Of a DNA stretch of 64,000 bases, positions 26,174 through 34,429 are shown one piece after another. Under the pieces are notes generated by a model. That model was not told where the DNA came from and ran no database searches. It worked only from the letters and a program-made list of their open reading frames with translations. A program made the position numbers and the translations under genes. Origin of the DNA: Actinomycetota bacterium (GTDB lineage: Bacteria > Actinomycetota > Geothermincolia > Geothermincolales > RBG-13-55-18); NCBI GenBank assembly GCA_014360655.1, contig JACIXC010000013.1:1-64000 (forward strand), written 5' to 3'. Position 1 is the first letter of the stretch; every line of letters begins with the position of its first letter.

Positions 26174-26791
26174 CTATTCCTCCCCCCGCGGGCCGCCACC
26201 CTCATCCCCGCCGGGATCCTCCCACTCTTCCGCTGCGGGTTGCTCTTCCGCCACGGTGAAAAGCGCCTCCTGCCCCGGCCCCGTCTCCGCCTCACGGCGG
26301 CGCCGGGGGGAGAACCGTGTGCCTGCCTGGTCGAGAGCCAGGTTGGCCAGGCGGTCGGCCTCCTGGTTGCGCTCACGCGGCACGTGCTCGACGCGCCAGT
26401 CCCTGTAACGCCCCAGCATGGACATGACCTGCGCGTAAAGGCTGCGCAGCGTCTTCTCCTTCACCCGGTATTCGCCGCGGAGCTGCAGGGCCATAAGCTC
26501 GCTGTCCGTGTAGATGCGCAGGCGGTCCACCTCGAAGACGGACAGGAGCCTCAGGGCATGCACCAGCGCCGTGTACTCCGCGAAGTTGTTGGTGGCCTCG
26601 CCTATGGCCTCCCCGAAGGACGCCACCTCGCGTCCCTGGCGGGTTAGCACCAGCACCCCGATGGCCGCGGGACCAGGGTTGCCCCGCGCCGCCCCGTCCA
26701 CGAACACGTGCAGCTCCTCGAAACGCTTCGCTCCCTGAAAGGCCGGTTCCAACACGCTTTTCCTGCTCTTCCTCGCCTGCAAGGTCCACAC
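26174..26791 (-). CDS. rnhA: Ribonuclease HI (C-terminally extended)
   Basis: Cleaves RNA in RNA-DNA hybrids. The active-site residues are in FVDGAARGNPGP (first D), NFAEYTALVHAL (E), IYTDSELMALQL (D) and ERNQEADRLANLAL (D). These correspond to the full D-E-D-D set. A charged C-terminal extension of about 55 residues (RRRREAETGPGQ..., EEWEDPGGDEGG) follows the domain. The frame is open far upstream inside the zinc-ribbon gene; I place the start at GTG 26791, about 12 bp after the preceding stop, with GTG 26755 as an alternative. It is translationally close to both neighbours. Confidence 0.85.
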   Translation of the reverse strand: MWTLQARKSRKSVLEPAFQGAKRFEELHVFVDGAARGNPGPAAIGVLVLTRQGREVASFGEAIGEATNNFAEYTALVHALRLLSVFEVDRLRIYTDSELMALQLRGEYRVKEKTLRSLYAQVMSMLGRYRDWRVEHVPRERNQEADRLANLALDQAGTRFSPRRRREAETGPGQEALFTVAEEQPAAEEWEDPGGDEGGGPRGEE

Positions 26792-26802
26792 CGCCTCGTC
26801 GT

Positions 26803-27522
26803 TCAGCTCCCGTCCTGCCTTACCAGTATGCGCCCGCAGTTGGGACAGCGGAATATCCCCTCGCTTCTCAGGAAACGGTCGTATTCCTTTCCCGGGAGCT
26901 CCACCCGGCATCCCTGGCATATGCCCTCGATGACCTTTACCACGGCGAGGTTTTGCTTTCCCGCCAGCAGCTTCTCGTACAGCTCCAGCAGCTCGTCCTC
27001 GAGGCTCCCCGCCAGCTCCTCCCTCTCCCTTTCCAGCTCGCCGAGCTCGCCCTGCAGCTTCTCCAACTCGGCGCGCAGGGTCCCCTCCTTTTCCTCGATG
27101 TCGGCGAGCAGCTCGTTTCGCCTTGCCCGCAACCCCTCCACGCGGAAGCGTATTTCGTCCTGCCTTTCCATCTCCTCGAGGAGCTCCGTCTCCAGCTCGT
27201 CCTTCTTGCGCTTGAGCGAGCGCACCTCTGCCTGAAGCCCGCGCAACTCCTTCGGGTTCGTCACCCTCCCCCCGAAGAGCTTTTCCTCCTCGCGGGCCAG
27301 CTTCTCGTCGACGCCCTGTACCTCCGTCTCCAGCCTCTTCTGTTTCTTTCCTGATTCTTCCAGGGACGACTCCGCTTCCCCCAGGGCGCGGGCGCACGCC
27401 TCCTCCTCCTCGCGAAGCGCGGCCACCTCCTCACCCAGTGGATGGTTTTCCACCTGCTCCCGCAGCGCGAAGATGCGCGTATCCAGCTCCTGCACCTGCT
27501 GCAGCCTTGCCAGCTCGCTCAA
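26803..27522 (-). CDS. Coiled-coil protein with C-terminal C4 zinc ribbon
   Basis: A 239-residue protein of the C4-type zinc-ribbon (CT398/HP0958-like) family. Residues 1-185 are a long antiparallel coiled coil rich in E, R, L and K. The C-terminus has CQGCRVELPGKEYD and CPNCGRILV, a four-cysteine zinc site. Members of this family act as adaptor or RNA/protein-binding factors in flagellar and other systems, but the role in this organism is unknown. The start is TTG at 27522, overlapping the Nif3 stop (TTGA), with GGAGGTGAGGG directly upstream. This gene often precedes RNase H in related genomes, as it does here. Confidence 0.85.
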   Translation of the reverse strand: MSELARLQQVQELDTRIFALREQVENHPLGEEVAALREEEEACARALGEAESSLEESGKKQKRLETEVQGVDEKLAREEEKLFGGRVTNPKELRGLQAEVRSLKRKKDELETELLEEMERQDEIRFRVEGLRARRNELLADIEEKEGTLRAELEKLQGELGELEREREELAGSLEDELLELYEKLLAGKQNLAVVKVIEGICQGCRVELPGKEYDRFLRSEGIFRCPNCGRILVRQDGS

Positions 27523-28643
27523 CCCTCACCTCCGGTCTGCCAGGGACACGTCTCCCTCTCGGAGCCGAAAACCTCGATCTCCATGCCGGCCGCATCGGCC
27601 ATCTCCGCCAGGCGGCGGGCCAAAAAGGGGACCACCACTCTCTCGGTATGATAATGCCCGGCGTCGATGACGGCCAGCCCGGCCCCAAGGGCCGCCAGCG
27701 CCTCGTGGTGGCTAACGTCCCCGGTGACGAGGACATCGGCGCCCATGCGCCTTGCTTCGCCTGCACGGTCCCCTCCCCGGCCGCCGCAAACCGCCACCCT
27801 GCGCACCCGCGCCTCCGCGGCACCGGCGAACCTCACGGCGGGGCAAGCCAGCCGCCGGCGGCACAGCCCGGCCAGCTCGTCCAGCCTCATGGCGCGGGGA
27901 AGGTCCCCTATCCTGCCCGTGCCGCCGCGCCGCGGCGAGCGTGCCGGGTAGATGTCGATCGCCGGCTCCTCGTAGGGGTGCACGGCCATGAGCTCCCGCA
28001 CCGCGCGCTCCAGGCAGGGGCCTTCCACCCACACCTCCAGCCTCACTTCCCGCACCTCGCTCCAACGCCCCTTTTCCCCGCAGAAGGGGCGCGAGCCCGG
28101 TCCCGGCAAAAAAGTCCCCACCCCCTCCGTGCGGAACGAGCAGCCCTCGTAGTCGCCGATAACCCCGGCCCCTGCGCGGAAAAGGGCTTCGCTCGCCGCC
28201 CCCAGGTGCTCCGGCGGCAGGAAGGTCACCAGCTTGAAACCCTCCAGCGCCGCTGCCCCGCCCAGGGGCACGTGGTCCCGCAGGCCCAGGACTTCGGCCA
28301 GGGCGGTGTTCACGCCCTGGGGGGAGGCGTCCAGGCTGCTGTGCGCGGCGTAGACGGTCAACCCGGAACGGACGATGTCGCGGGCGAGGGCGCCCTCCGG
28401 CTCGTCCTCCAGGAGACGTCGCAGGGGTCGGAAAAGCGGCGGGTGGTGGCAGACGACCATGCCGGCCTTCCTGGCGATCGCCTCCCGCAGCACCTCCCCG
28501 CTCACCTCGAGCGCGACCAGCACGGCGTCGACCTCCGCGTTCCGTGACCCGAACTGCAGGCCCGCGCTGTCCCACTCCTCCGCCAGTCCCGGGGGCGCCA
28601 GGCGCTCAACCAGCTCTATCACCTGACCCGCCAAGCATCCCAT
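27519..28643 (-). CDS. Nif3-like dinuclear metal centre protein (DUF34/NIF3)
   Basis: A 374-residue NIF3-family protein. Metal-ligand motifs are VVCHHPPLFRP near residue 65, HSSLDASPQGVN, and C-terminal DAGHYHTERVVVPFL. Between the two halves sits the inserted PII/CutA-like domain seen in the longer members (KLVTFLPPEHLGAA...VHPYEEPAIDIYP). Proposed roles include GTP cyclohydrolase-like activity and metal-dependent housekeeping, none certain. The ATG at 28643 has AAGGGG upstream; the frame is open further but lacks another good start. It is the first gene of a minus-strand operon with the zinc-ribbon, RNase HI and membrane-protein genes. Confidence 0.87.
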   Translation of the reverse strand: MGCLAGQVIELVERLAPPGLAEEWDSAGLQFGSRNAEVDAVLVALEVSGEVLREAIARKAGMVVCHHPPLFRPLRRLLEDEPEGALARDIVRSGLTVYAAHSSLDASPQGVNTALAEVLGLRDHVPLGGAAALEGFKLVTFLPPEHLGAASEALFRAGAGVIGDYEGCSFRTEGVGTFLPGPGSRPFCGEKGRWSEVREVRLEVWVEGPCLERAVRELMAVHPYEEPAIDIYPARSPRRGGTGRIGDLPRAMRLDELAGLCRRRLACPAVRFAGAAEARVRRVAVCGGRGGDRAGEARRMGADVLVTGDVSHHEALAALGAGLAVIDAGHYHTERVVVPFLARRLAEMADAAGMEIEVFGSERETCPWQTGGEG

Positions 28644-29035
28644 CTCTTTCCCCTTCCCGCATTCCCTTGACCCGCGACGCCTTTTCGCTTGCGCGCGCCA
28701 AGACTGCCCCTTCCAGGCGTCTTGCGAGAGACCCTGTTCTAATATACAGGAAAGACCGGCTTTCCACATGGCCAACCGCAAGGGGACCGTGCGGGCGATA
28801 AGCGGGCCGGGAGGCGCACCTTCCCCTTCCCGGGAGGGCGGGCGGCGGCGCCGGGCCGGGCGCCGTATCGTCGCGGCAGGCGCGCGTTCCAGGGCCGGTG
28901 GCCGTCCGCGGCGGCATGATGCCGTATCGTTTCGGTAGGCATGAGCGGCGCGCGGCACGATGCGGCGTGATGTTATACTCAATTGTTGTTCAGCGGTCGC
29001 CCGGAGCCCGCGGGCGATCCCGGCAAGGAGCGCCG
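28644..29035. promoter_or_regulatory. Divergent intergenic region with a TATACT box
   Basis: This 390-bp gap separates the minus-strand Nif3 operon from the plus-strand metallophosphoesterase gene, so it should hold both promoters. TGTTATACT at 28971-28979 is an extended -10 for the rightward gene, but I see no good -35. No ORF is convincing within the gap. Confidence 0.35.
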
Positions 29036-30301
29036 ATGACCAGGACGAGATTCATAGTGAGCGACCTACACCTGGGAGCCGGAGACCACCTGGACGACTT
29101 CGCGCAGGACGCCTCCTTCCGCTCCTTCGTGGAGACCATCTCCAGGCGCCGCAGCTCGGAACTCATCATAAACGGAGATTTCATCGACTTCGTCAACGTA
29201 AGCCTGGAGAAGACTGCCGGCAAGCCCTTCCAGCGCCTGGGTTGCACGGAAGCGGAATCCCTCCGCAAGCTGGAAAAGGTCCTCGAGGCCCACCGTGACT
29301 GCTTCCTGGCGCTGCGCGGTTTCATGGAGAGCGGCCATCGCCTGGTCCTCGTGCCGGGCAACCACGACGTGGACCTCTTCTGGCCGCGGGTGCGCGACCG
29401 GCTCCTCGAGGAACTGGGCACGCCGGACTCCGAGCGCTTCCACTTCGCTTACACCGGCATCTACCGCGACGGCGGCCTCTACGTGGAGCACGGAAACCAG
29501 TACTTCGCGGACAGCGCCTTCGAGAACTTCACCCACCCCTTCCTGCGCGACCCCAAGTCGGGGGAGCTGAGGCTGGAGAGGAGCTGGAGCAACTGTTTTC
29601 TTGAATATTTTGCCAGAGGAATGATCAGCGAACGGAGCCCCTTCATCAACAACGTCAGGCCCATCCCCAACATGGTCTTCATGGGCATACAGGACGAGAA
29701 CCTGCGCTTCAAGCTGGTGTACGGCTACAAGCTGCTCCGCTTCATGTCCAAGGTGGGGTTTCCACCCTTCAAGGAGAGCCGGGAGCTGCAACGGCGCAGG
29801 CGGGAGGGGCTGCTGGACACATGGGGATACTCGCTCAAGAGGGCCCTCGACCTCGCTTCCGGCCGCGGCCGCGTGGAGCTGCAGGGGGTGGAGGACGCGC
29901 AGCGGTTGAGCCCCGGGCTGCCGGAGGATGACGAGGAAGAGACGACGGTGACGCCGGAAACGGGTGGGCTCCTCCTCGATTCCCTGGCCACAAGGGAGGA
30001 TGCGCTCTCGGTGGCGGCGCGCGACCTTCTCCTCTCCGACCAGGGCATAGACGTGGTGGTCTTCGGCCACGACCACCGCTACTACTCCAACGAGCTGCAA
30101 CCGGTGCTCGGCGGCAGGAAGGGGAAGTACTACATCAACACGGGCACCTGGATTCCCATGCTCTTCCTGACCAAGACCAAGCGGCAGCTGCGCTGGAGGG
30201 ACCTTGCGGACGAGAGCCTCTACCAGCAGCTCCTCACCTACGCCACCGTCAGGAGGGGCATCCACGGCTACACCGCGTCCCTGCGCCGCTTCACGCCCTG
30301 A
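29036..30301 (+). CDS. Calcineurin-like metallophosphoesterase
   Basis: A 421-residue enzyme. The five metallophosphoesterase blocks are present: FIVSDLHLGAGD, LIINGDFIDF, LVPGNHDVDLFW, YVEHGNQY and VVFGHDHRYY. The layout resembles UDP-2,3-diacylglucosamine diphosphatase (LpxH) and related phosphoesterases, but it is longer and an LpxH role is doubtful without Lpx neighbours. The middle section has ISERSPFINNVRP and an acidic insertion (PEDDEEETTVTPE). AAGGAG lies 5 nt before the ATG at 29036. It appears to be monocistronic, and the next gene converges. Confidence 0.85.
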   Translation: MTRTRFIVSDLHLGAGDHLDDFAQDASFRSFVETISRRRSSELIINGDFIDFVNVSLEKTAGKPFQRLGCTEAESLRKLEKVLEAHRDCFLALRGFMESGHRLVLVPGNHDVDLFWPRVRDRLLEELGTPDSERFHFAYTGIYRDGGLYVEHGNQYFADSAFENFTHPFLRDPKSGELRLERSWSNCFLEYFARGMISERSPFINNVRPIPNMVFMGIQDENLRFKLVYGYKLLRFMSKVGFPPFKESRELQRRRREGLLDTWGYSLKRALDLASGRGRVELQGVEDAQRLSPGLPEDDEEETTVTPETGGLLLDSLATREDALSVAARDLLLSDQGIDVVVFGHDHRYYSNELQPVLGGRKGKYYINTGTWIPMLFLTKTKRQLRWRDLADESLYQQLLTYATVRRGIHGYTASLRRFTP

Positions 30302-30454
30302 CCCGTGTCATGCCGCAGGGAACGACGGGTCCTCAACGCTTTGCCGCTGTCGCCGGTGCATAAGCGCCGGCGGGCCAGGCCGTTCCCTCCCGCCGCAGGG
30401 CGACAACCGACGGGGGTGAAAGGTGTGTCCCTGCGCCACGGGGAACCGGCCCTC

Positions 30455-31246
30455 TCAGGACTTGGAGCAGACGAGCTGGATATACTTGCCTACGCCCTTG
30501 AGGTGAGGCTCCTGCCCCGCCCTTTCCTCCAGGTCCAGAATGCCGCGGTAGCACTGCCCTTCCTCGAAAAGCGAGCAGTCGATGAACTCCGAGAAGATGA
30601 GCAGTCCGTACTGGCCCTCCAGGTTATATCCCAGGGGGTCGAGCAGGTTCATCATCTCCTCGTCCGAATAGAGGTGGCCGCGGCCGCGGTGCAGTTGTGT
30701 GGGAAATTCTTCCATATCAAAGGCCTCCATGGCCTCGCGCACGTTTCCCTCCATGATGACCTTCTGCATTATCAGCCCGTAGCGGTTGAGGAAGACCAGG
30801 GAGAGCCTGCCGCGCGGCCGCAGCACCCGGGTGATGATGTTGAGGGCCCGCAGCGGGTCGTCAACGTACTCTATGGTCTCGTGGCAGATGATGAGGTCGA
30901 ACTCGTCGGAGATGCATTCCTCCAGGTTCTCGATGCGCTCGTTGAGAAAGCGCAGCAGGGTGGCCCGTTCGGGCAACTGCTCCCGCGCCCTCTCCTCCGC
31001 CGTCTGCAGCAGGCATGCCTGCGGTTCCAACATGGTCACCTTGTGACCGAGGGCGGCGAAACGCAGTGCCACTTCCCCCAGTCCGCTTCCCACGTCGAGG
31101 ATGTTGAGCCCTTCTCCTCCTTTTTTCATCTCCGCCTCGAGATGCCGGTGCAGGTAGCGGAAAGCCAGCTCCGCCTCCAGGCGGGTGGTGGGGGCCTCCG
31201 CGAGCTCCATGAGGAATTCGGTTTTTTCTTCCGGGGTTCTTTCCAT
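30455..31246 (-). CDS. SAM-dependent methyltransferase (class I)
   Basis: A 263-residue methyltransferase. Motif I is LDVGSGLGEVALRFAALG; acidic motif II is VTMLEPQ; and the post-motif IICHETIEYVDDPLRALN fits UbiE/SmtA-like small-molecule methyltransferases. An N-terminal helical stretch (KTEFLMELAEAPTTRLEAEL) precedes the domain, and a C-terminal extension holds the LDPLGYNLEGQYGLL segment. The ATG at 31246 follows GGGAGGT by 6 nt. It converges with the metallophosphoesterase. The substrate cannot be inferred. Confidence 0.85.
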   Translation of the reverse strand: MERTPEEKTEFLMELAEAPTTRLEAELAFRYLHRHLEAEMKKGGEGLNILDVGSGLGEVALRFAALGHKVTMLEPQACLLQTAEERAREQLPERATLLRFLNERIENLEECISDEFDLIICHETIEYVDDPLRALNIITRVLRPRGRLSLVFLNRYGLIMQKVIMEGNVREAMEAFDMEEFPTQLHRGRGHLYSDEEMMNLLDPLGYNLEGQYGLLIFSEFIDCSLFEEGQCYRGILDLEERAGQEPHLKGVGKYIQLVCSKS

Positions 31247-31405
31247 GCAGCGACCTCCCTTTTCTCGATCCCGCAGGAACATGATATGACCGGGCTTTCG
31301 CCGCGGTCAACCGCTCTCCGGCCCGGCCCGCCGCCTCATGCGGCCGGGAAAGCTCACGCGGGCCTGAGGGTGCCTTCCCCGACTCGCAAGATGCTTACTC
31401 CCCGC

Positions 31406-31449
31406 CGTAAAAAGCATGGGGGGCAGGCGGTATCTCACGCCTGCCCCCC
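31406..31449 (-). terminator. Rho-independent terminator of the RRM gene
   Basis: On the minus strand GGGGGGCAGGCG, an 8-base loop and CGCCTGCCCCCC form a perfect 12-bp stem, followed by ATGCTTTTTA. It lies 45 bp past the RRM stop. Confidence 0.85.
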
Positions 31450-31493
31450 TTAAACGCGTATGGCGCCGCCGCGGCGGCGCTGCGCCTGCCGGC

Positions 31494-31766
31494 TCAGAAG
31501 CGGTAGCCGCTCCTCGCCTCCGTGGTCCTCGGCTTCGCCTCGCTCACCTTGAGGGTGCGTCCGTCCATCTCCCTGCCGTTAAGGCCGGAGATGGCCGCTT
31601 TCGCCTCGCTCTCGTTGGACATCTCCACGAAACCGAACCCGCGCGAGCGGTTGGTGTTGCGGTCCGTGACGACCTCGGCCGAATCCACGGTCCCGAACTT
31701 CTCGAAAGCCCCGCGCAGGTCGCCGGAATCCGTCGCGTAACTCAGGTTTCCCACGTATATCTTCAC
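31494..31766 (-). CDS. RRM-type RNA-binding protein
   Basis: A 90-residue single-RRM protein of the kind induced by cold in cyanobacteria and other bacteria. RNP2 is KIYVGNLSY and RNP1 is RSRGFGFVEM; the beta-alpha-beta fold runs the full length and the tail is short (SEAKPRTTEARSGYRF). The start is GTG 31766: AAGGAGG lies 8 nt upstream, and translation from upstream codons would add a tail not found in the family. Its leader has a strong hairpin with a U-run and its 3' end a clear terminator, so the transcript is short and probably regulated at the RNA level. An RNA chaperone role is expected. Confidence 0.9.
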   Translation of the reverse strand: MKIYVGNLSYATDSGDLRGAFEKFGTVDSAEVVTDRNTNRSRGFGFVEMSNESEAKAAISGLNGREMDGRTLKVSEAKPRTTEARSGYRF

Positions 31767-31783
31767 TTCTCTCACCTCCTTCG

Positions 31784-31818
31784 TTTTAAAAAATCCCGAG
31801 GAGCAGGTCTCCTCGGGA
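31784..31818 (-). terminator. Terminator-like hairpin in the RRM gene leader
   Basis: On the minus strand TCCCGAGGAG, loop ACCTG and CTCCTCGGGA make a perfect 10-bp stem followed by TTTTTT, the canonical intrinsic terminator layout. It ends about 18 bp before the ribosome-binding site of the RRM gene. It could attenuate that gene, or terminate transcription entering from the decayed H-NOX gene 170 bp upstream. Confidence 0.75.
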
Positions 31819-31986
31819 CGATCTTCGTAACACCTCAAAAACCAATGCATTTATACAATACCCCTCCCCGGCATAAATAGCAAGGGCTTTCGTGCGCATT
31901 TCTTGTTGCTGCAACGGAGAGGGACCCGCGCGATCGGCCCCGCGCGCGAAACGGCGGCGCGCGGGCCGGCAAGGGCGCAGCCGCTC

Positions 31987-32361
31987 TCAGGCGGGGAAGA
32001 CGACCTCTATCTTGTCATGCGACAGCTTCCTGACCTTCAGGTCTTCATGGAAATATATCCCAACTCACTTGACGAGGCCCATGCATATGCCTATGAGTCC
32101 ACGGTGGGACTTGTAGGCCATGATGAGGGTGCGGTCGTCTACCCACTCGTACTCGAAGCGCGGCGGACTGGCGTTTTCCATGGTCTTGGTGGCCTTTACG
32201 TGCACCTCGTCCATCTTGAGCAGGAAGTCCCTCGCGCTGTTGACGCCGCGGCAATATATCCCGTAGACCTTGGGGGCGTAGACGTTGACCCAGTATTCGC
32301 CGAAGGCTTCCGCCGCCTGCTCCAGGGTTATCCCCAGGACCTGGCAGGTGTTCTTAAGCAT
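31987..32361 (-). pseudogene. Decayed H-NOX (heme NO/O2-binding) gene
   Basis: In one frame from ATG 32361 to TGA 31987 the sequence reads as the C-terminal two thirds of an H-NOX domain, interrupted by an in-frame TGA at 32067-32065. Before it lies FGEYWVNVY, then DEVHVKAT with H54 at the place of the heme-ligating histidine, and YKSHR (Y83-x-S85-x-R87), the diagnostic Y-x-S-x-R motif. After the stop the frame continues VGIYFHEDLKVRKLS to the end. The family normally has a glycine where the TGA lies (LVKG.G/GLIKG). The N-terminal 50 or so residues of H-NOX are missing; a few in-frame codons upstream reach 32385 and end at a TAA. So the gene is truncated and has a nonsense codon. Confidence 0.7.
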
Positions 32362-32476
32362 TTCAAGCGCGCTCCCGTCGAGCCAAAGCCCCTGTTAAAG
32401 GCAACGGCAAGACGCGCAGGTGAAACGGGAGACATTCAACGCGTGTCCGCCCGGCTTGCCTCCCCGGTACTCCACG

Positions 32477-33727
32477 TCACGGCGCCAGGAATGCGGTGAC
32501 CCCCTCCTCGCCTTCCTCCTCCAGCTCCATCTTCAGGCCCTTGAGCACTTCCAGGATATCGTAGCCCTTGTCGAGGAACCCCAGGTACTCGTCATGAAAG
32601 GAGTACATGTCATCCCATAATTTTACGATCCGCTCCACCGCGCTTGCGTCGAAACTGTCCCAGTCCGCGCAAAGTACCTCGAAGGCATCTATGTCGCCGT
32701 TGATAATCGACCTCTTCAAGCGGTCGAAAAGAGATCTCTGCTCCTGGATGAGCGACAACACGCCATCCTGCATGTTGCAGCATTCCGCGGGTGGATTGAG
32801 GGCCTGGAAGCGCTTGGTCACCTGGTCGATATGGGCGATGTCCTGGTCGATGAGGGCCACGGCGTCCGCGGGAGTCATGTTCTCCCGCACGTTGTCCGAG
32901 GCGAAGGATGTTTCCACCCATTCTTCCCATATGCGCGACCAATCTCCCGCGAACGTGAATACCGCAACTGCGCGGGCGGCGTAATCGGCCGTTTCTTCGT
33001 AGTATGAAAGTGCCTCCGAGGCCAGCGAAGTGCATTGCTCGGGCGGCTGCAATCCCTGCAATTCCTTCACCGCCTGGTCGATCACCGAACCGACCGTTGC
33101 GAATTCGTCGCGTAGCTCGTCGCACCACCAGCTGAAGGGTTTGTCGCTGTAATCGCTCCGGTTCCACTTGTTCTCAACATGCTGGAGCTTGGCGACAACG
33201 CCGTCGTGGATTCCCAGCGCCTCTTTCTTGTATTCCTCCGGGCTCATGCCCTTGTGAAAAACGAAAAAGAAGAGCAGCAGGAAAACGGCGGCGCAGATGG
33301 ACAAGGCTGCCGGAATGGAAATGAGCATTATCTTCCTCCTTCGCCTGTCCTCCTCGATCAAGCGCCGCAGTTGCTCCCTGCTCACATAATAGCTCGTGCC
33401 GGCGGTCGAAACATCCTGGCGCTGCGCGTTGGGGAGACCTTGCCCCCGCACCGGCGCCGGCGCTCTTTTCCTCGCGGCGTAAGGCGTTGCCGTCACGGAA
33501 GCCCGCTGCGCCGTCCCCGCCGCCCTTACGGTCATGCCTTGCGGCCCATCCGCCGCAAGCCGCCCGGGAGCCGTAGCCCCGCATGGGGGTGGGTTGTTCC
33601 CCGGCGACTCCGCCGTCTCCTCGGCGAACAACACGTTGCCGCATTGCGGGCAGAAATATTCCTGGATACCGACCTGCGCACCGCATTGCCTGCAGATTTT
33701 TCCCAGCACATCCACCACTCCCTTCAT
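32477..33727 (-). CDS. Zinc-ribbon single-pass membrane protein with helical C-terminal domain
   Basis: A 416-residue protein. CRQCGAQVGIQEYFCPQCG at the N-terminus is a double C-x2-C zinc ribbon. A low-complexity Pro/Ala/Arg linker follows (to residue about 110), then YYVSREQLRRLIEEDRRRRK, a membrane helix (IMLISIPAALSICAAVFLLLFFF) and an extracytoplasmic helical region with repeated LQPPEQC and LNPPAEC motifs. The last part is acidic. Such zinc-ribbon plus one membrane helix proteins are common in this kind of genome and uncharacterised. The start has GAGGCGAG nine bases upstream. The decayed H-NOX gene lies downstream in the same direction. Confidence 0.7.
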   Translation of the reverse strand: MKGVVDVLGKICRQCGAQVGIQEYFCPQCGNVLFAEETAESPGNNPPPCGATAPGRLAADGPQGMTVRAAGTAQRASVTATPYAARKRAPAPVRGQGLPNAQRQDVSTAGTSYYVSREQLRRLIEEDRRRRKIMLISIPAALSICAAVFLLLFFFVFHKGMSPEEYKKEALGIHDGVVAKLQHVENKWNRSDYSDKPFSWWCDELRDEFATVGSVIDQAVKELQGLQPPEQCTSLASEALSYYEETADYAARAVAVFTFAGDWSRIWEEWVETSFASDNVRENMTPADAVALIDQDIAHIDQVTKRFQALNPPAECCNMQDGVLSLIQEQRSLFDRLKRSIINGDIDAFEVLCADWDSFDASAVERIVKLWDDMYSFHDEYLGFLDKGYDILEVLKGLKMELEEEGEEGVTAFLAP

Positions 33728-34172
33728 AACTCGCCTCTTTCAATTATTCGAAGGGATGTGGGGAGAACTTAACACTCATCTTATCGTTTACATTTTACGC
33801 GAAAATCGCCCGATATGCGCCCAACGCCGAGATCCCCATGCGTGTTGGAGAGGCGTCTTCGACCCTCTGTGTTAGAACCGGCAGCGGAAGAAGGGGGGAT
33901 GCCCCTCGTGGGCCTGATGATCATGGCTCGACCGGAGAACCCGCCCGGTTTCGCGATGTCGCTTCCCGCTACATCCATACCACAAGCCGACCGGAGGGAA
34001 CCCTTCCTACTGCGACGTCTTCCGCTGTTGTCTGCGAGCGCAACTAGTGAGGATGAAGTCCTTTCTTCCGTCCAGGCCCGGGACCCTGAAGAGAGGCGAA
34101 GCCGATTCGTGCGTGGGTGCGCCACAAGGACAAGCCGGCCGGCGGGGAATACCCTCCGGCCGTGCTTTTTCA
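33728..34172. other. Gene-free interval before tRNA-Val
   Basis: Frames here look like shadows without conserved motifs. A hairpin near the tRNA end is listed separately. AT-rich sequence at 33735-33800 may carry the promoter of the minus-strand zinc-ribbon gene. Confidence 0.35.
34137..34170 (+). terminator. Possible plus-strand terminator hairpin
   Basis: GGCCGG at 34137-34142 and CCGGCC at 34156-34161 bracket GGGGAATACCCT, which adds further pairing, and a TTTTT run lies at 34166-34170. No plus-strand gene is evident immediately upstream, so its role is unclear. Confidence 0.35.
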
Positions 34173-34247
34173 TGGTGGGCGTTGCGGGATTTGAACCCAC
34201 GACCTCCTGCTTGTAAGGCAGGCGCTCTCCCGCTGAGCTAAACGCCC
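34173..34247 (-). tRNA. tRNA-Val (anticodon TAC)
   Basis: The minus strand starts GGGCGTTTAGCTCAGCGGG and ends GGTTCAAATCCCGCAACGCCC-A-CCA. The acceptor stem pairs GGGCGTT with AACGCCC; the D-loop is AGCTCAGCGGGAGAGC; the anticodon arm CTGCCTTACAAGCAG gives TAC; the T arm is GTGGGTTCAAATCCCGC. CCA is encoded at 34175-34173. Confidence 0.95.
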
Positions 34248-34267
34248 CGAGTCAATGAAAATATACG

Positions 34268-34323
34268 GCACGGCCACGGGGAAGACAACACTCCATGTGC
34301 ACGGCCACGGGGAAGACAACACT
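34268..34323 (+). repeat. 25-bp direct repeat upstream of tRNA-Val
   Basis: GCACGGCCACGGGGAAGACA plus ACACT occurs at 34268-34292 and 34299-34323, period 31 bp. It lies 20-75 bp upstream of the tRNA start on the tRNA strand. Two copies only, identical over 25 bp. Confidence 0.7.
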
Positions 34324-34429
34324 TCGTGACCGGCTCTGCCCCCACCGGCTCCGCCCCGGTCGGCACGGTGCGATTGCCCGGGCGGGGCGAGGCGATGTAA
34401 TCACGCCTGCCGCCCGCGTTCGCTTCCCG

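Noticed and set aside
30305-31453. 382-residue plus-strand ORF opposite the methyltransferase
   Set aside because: Shadow of the methyltransferase gene; no motifs.
32065-32067. TGA recoded as glycine
   Set aside because: TGA ends many intact genes in this window (istB partner junctions, zinc-ribbon and MerR genes), so a genome-wide reassignment is not credible.
33781-34200. 139-residue minus-strand ORF covering tRNA-Val
   Set aside because: Its N-terminus is a translation of the tRNA itself and the rest lacks any family signal.
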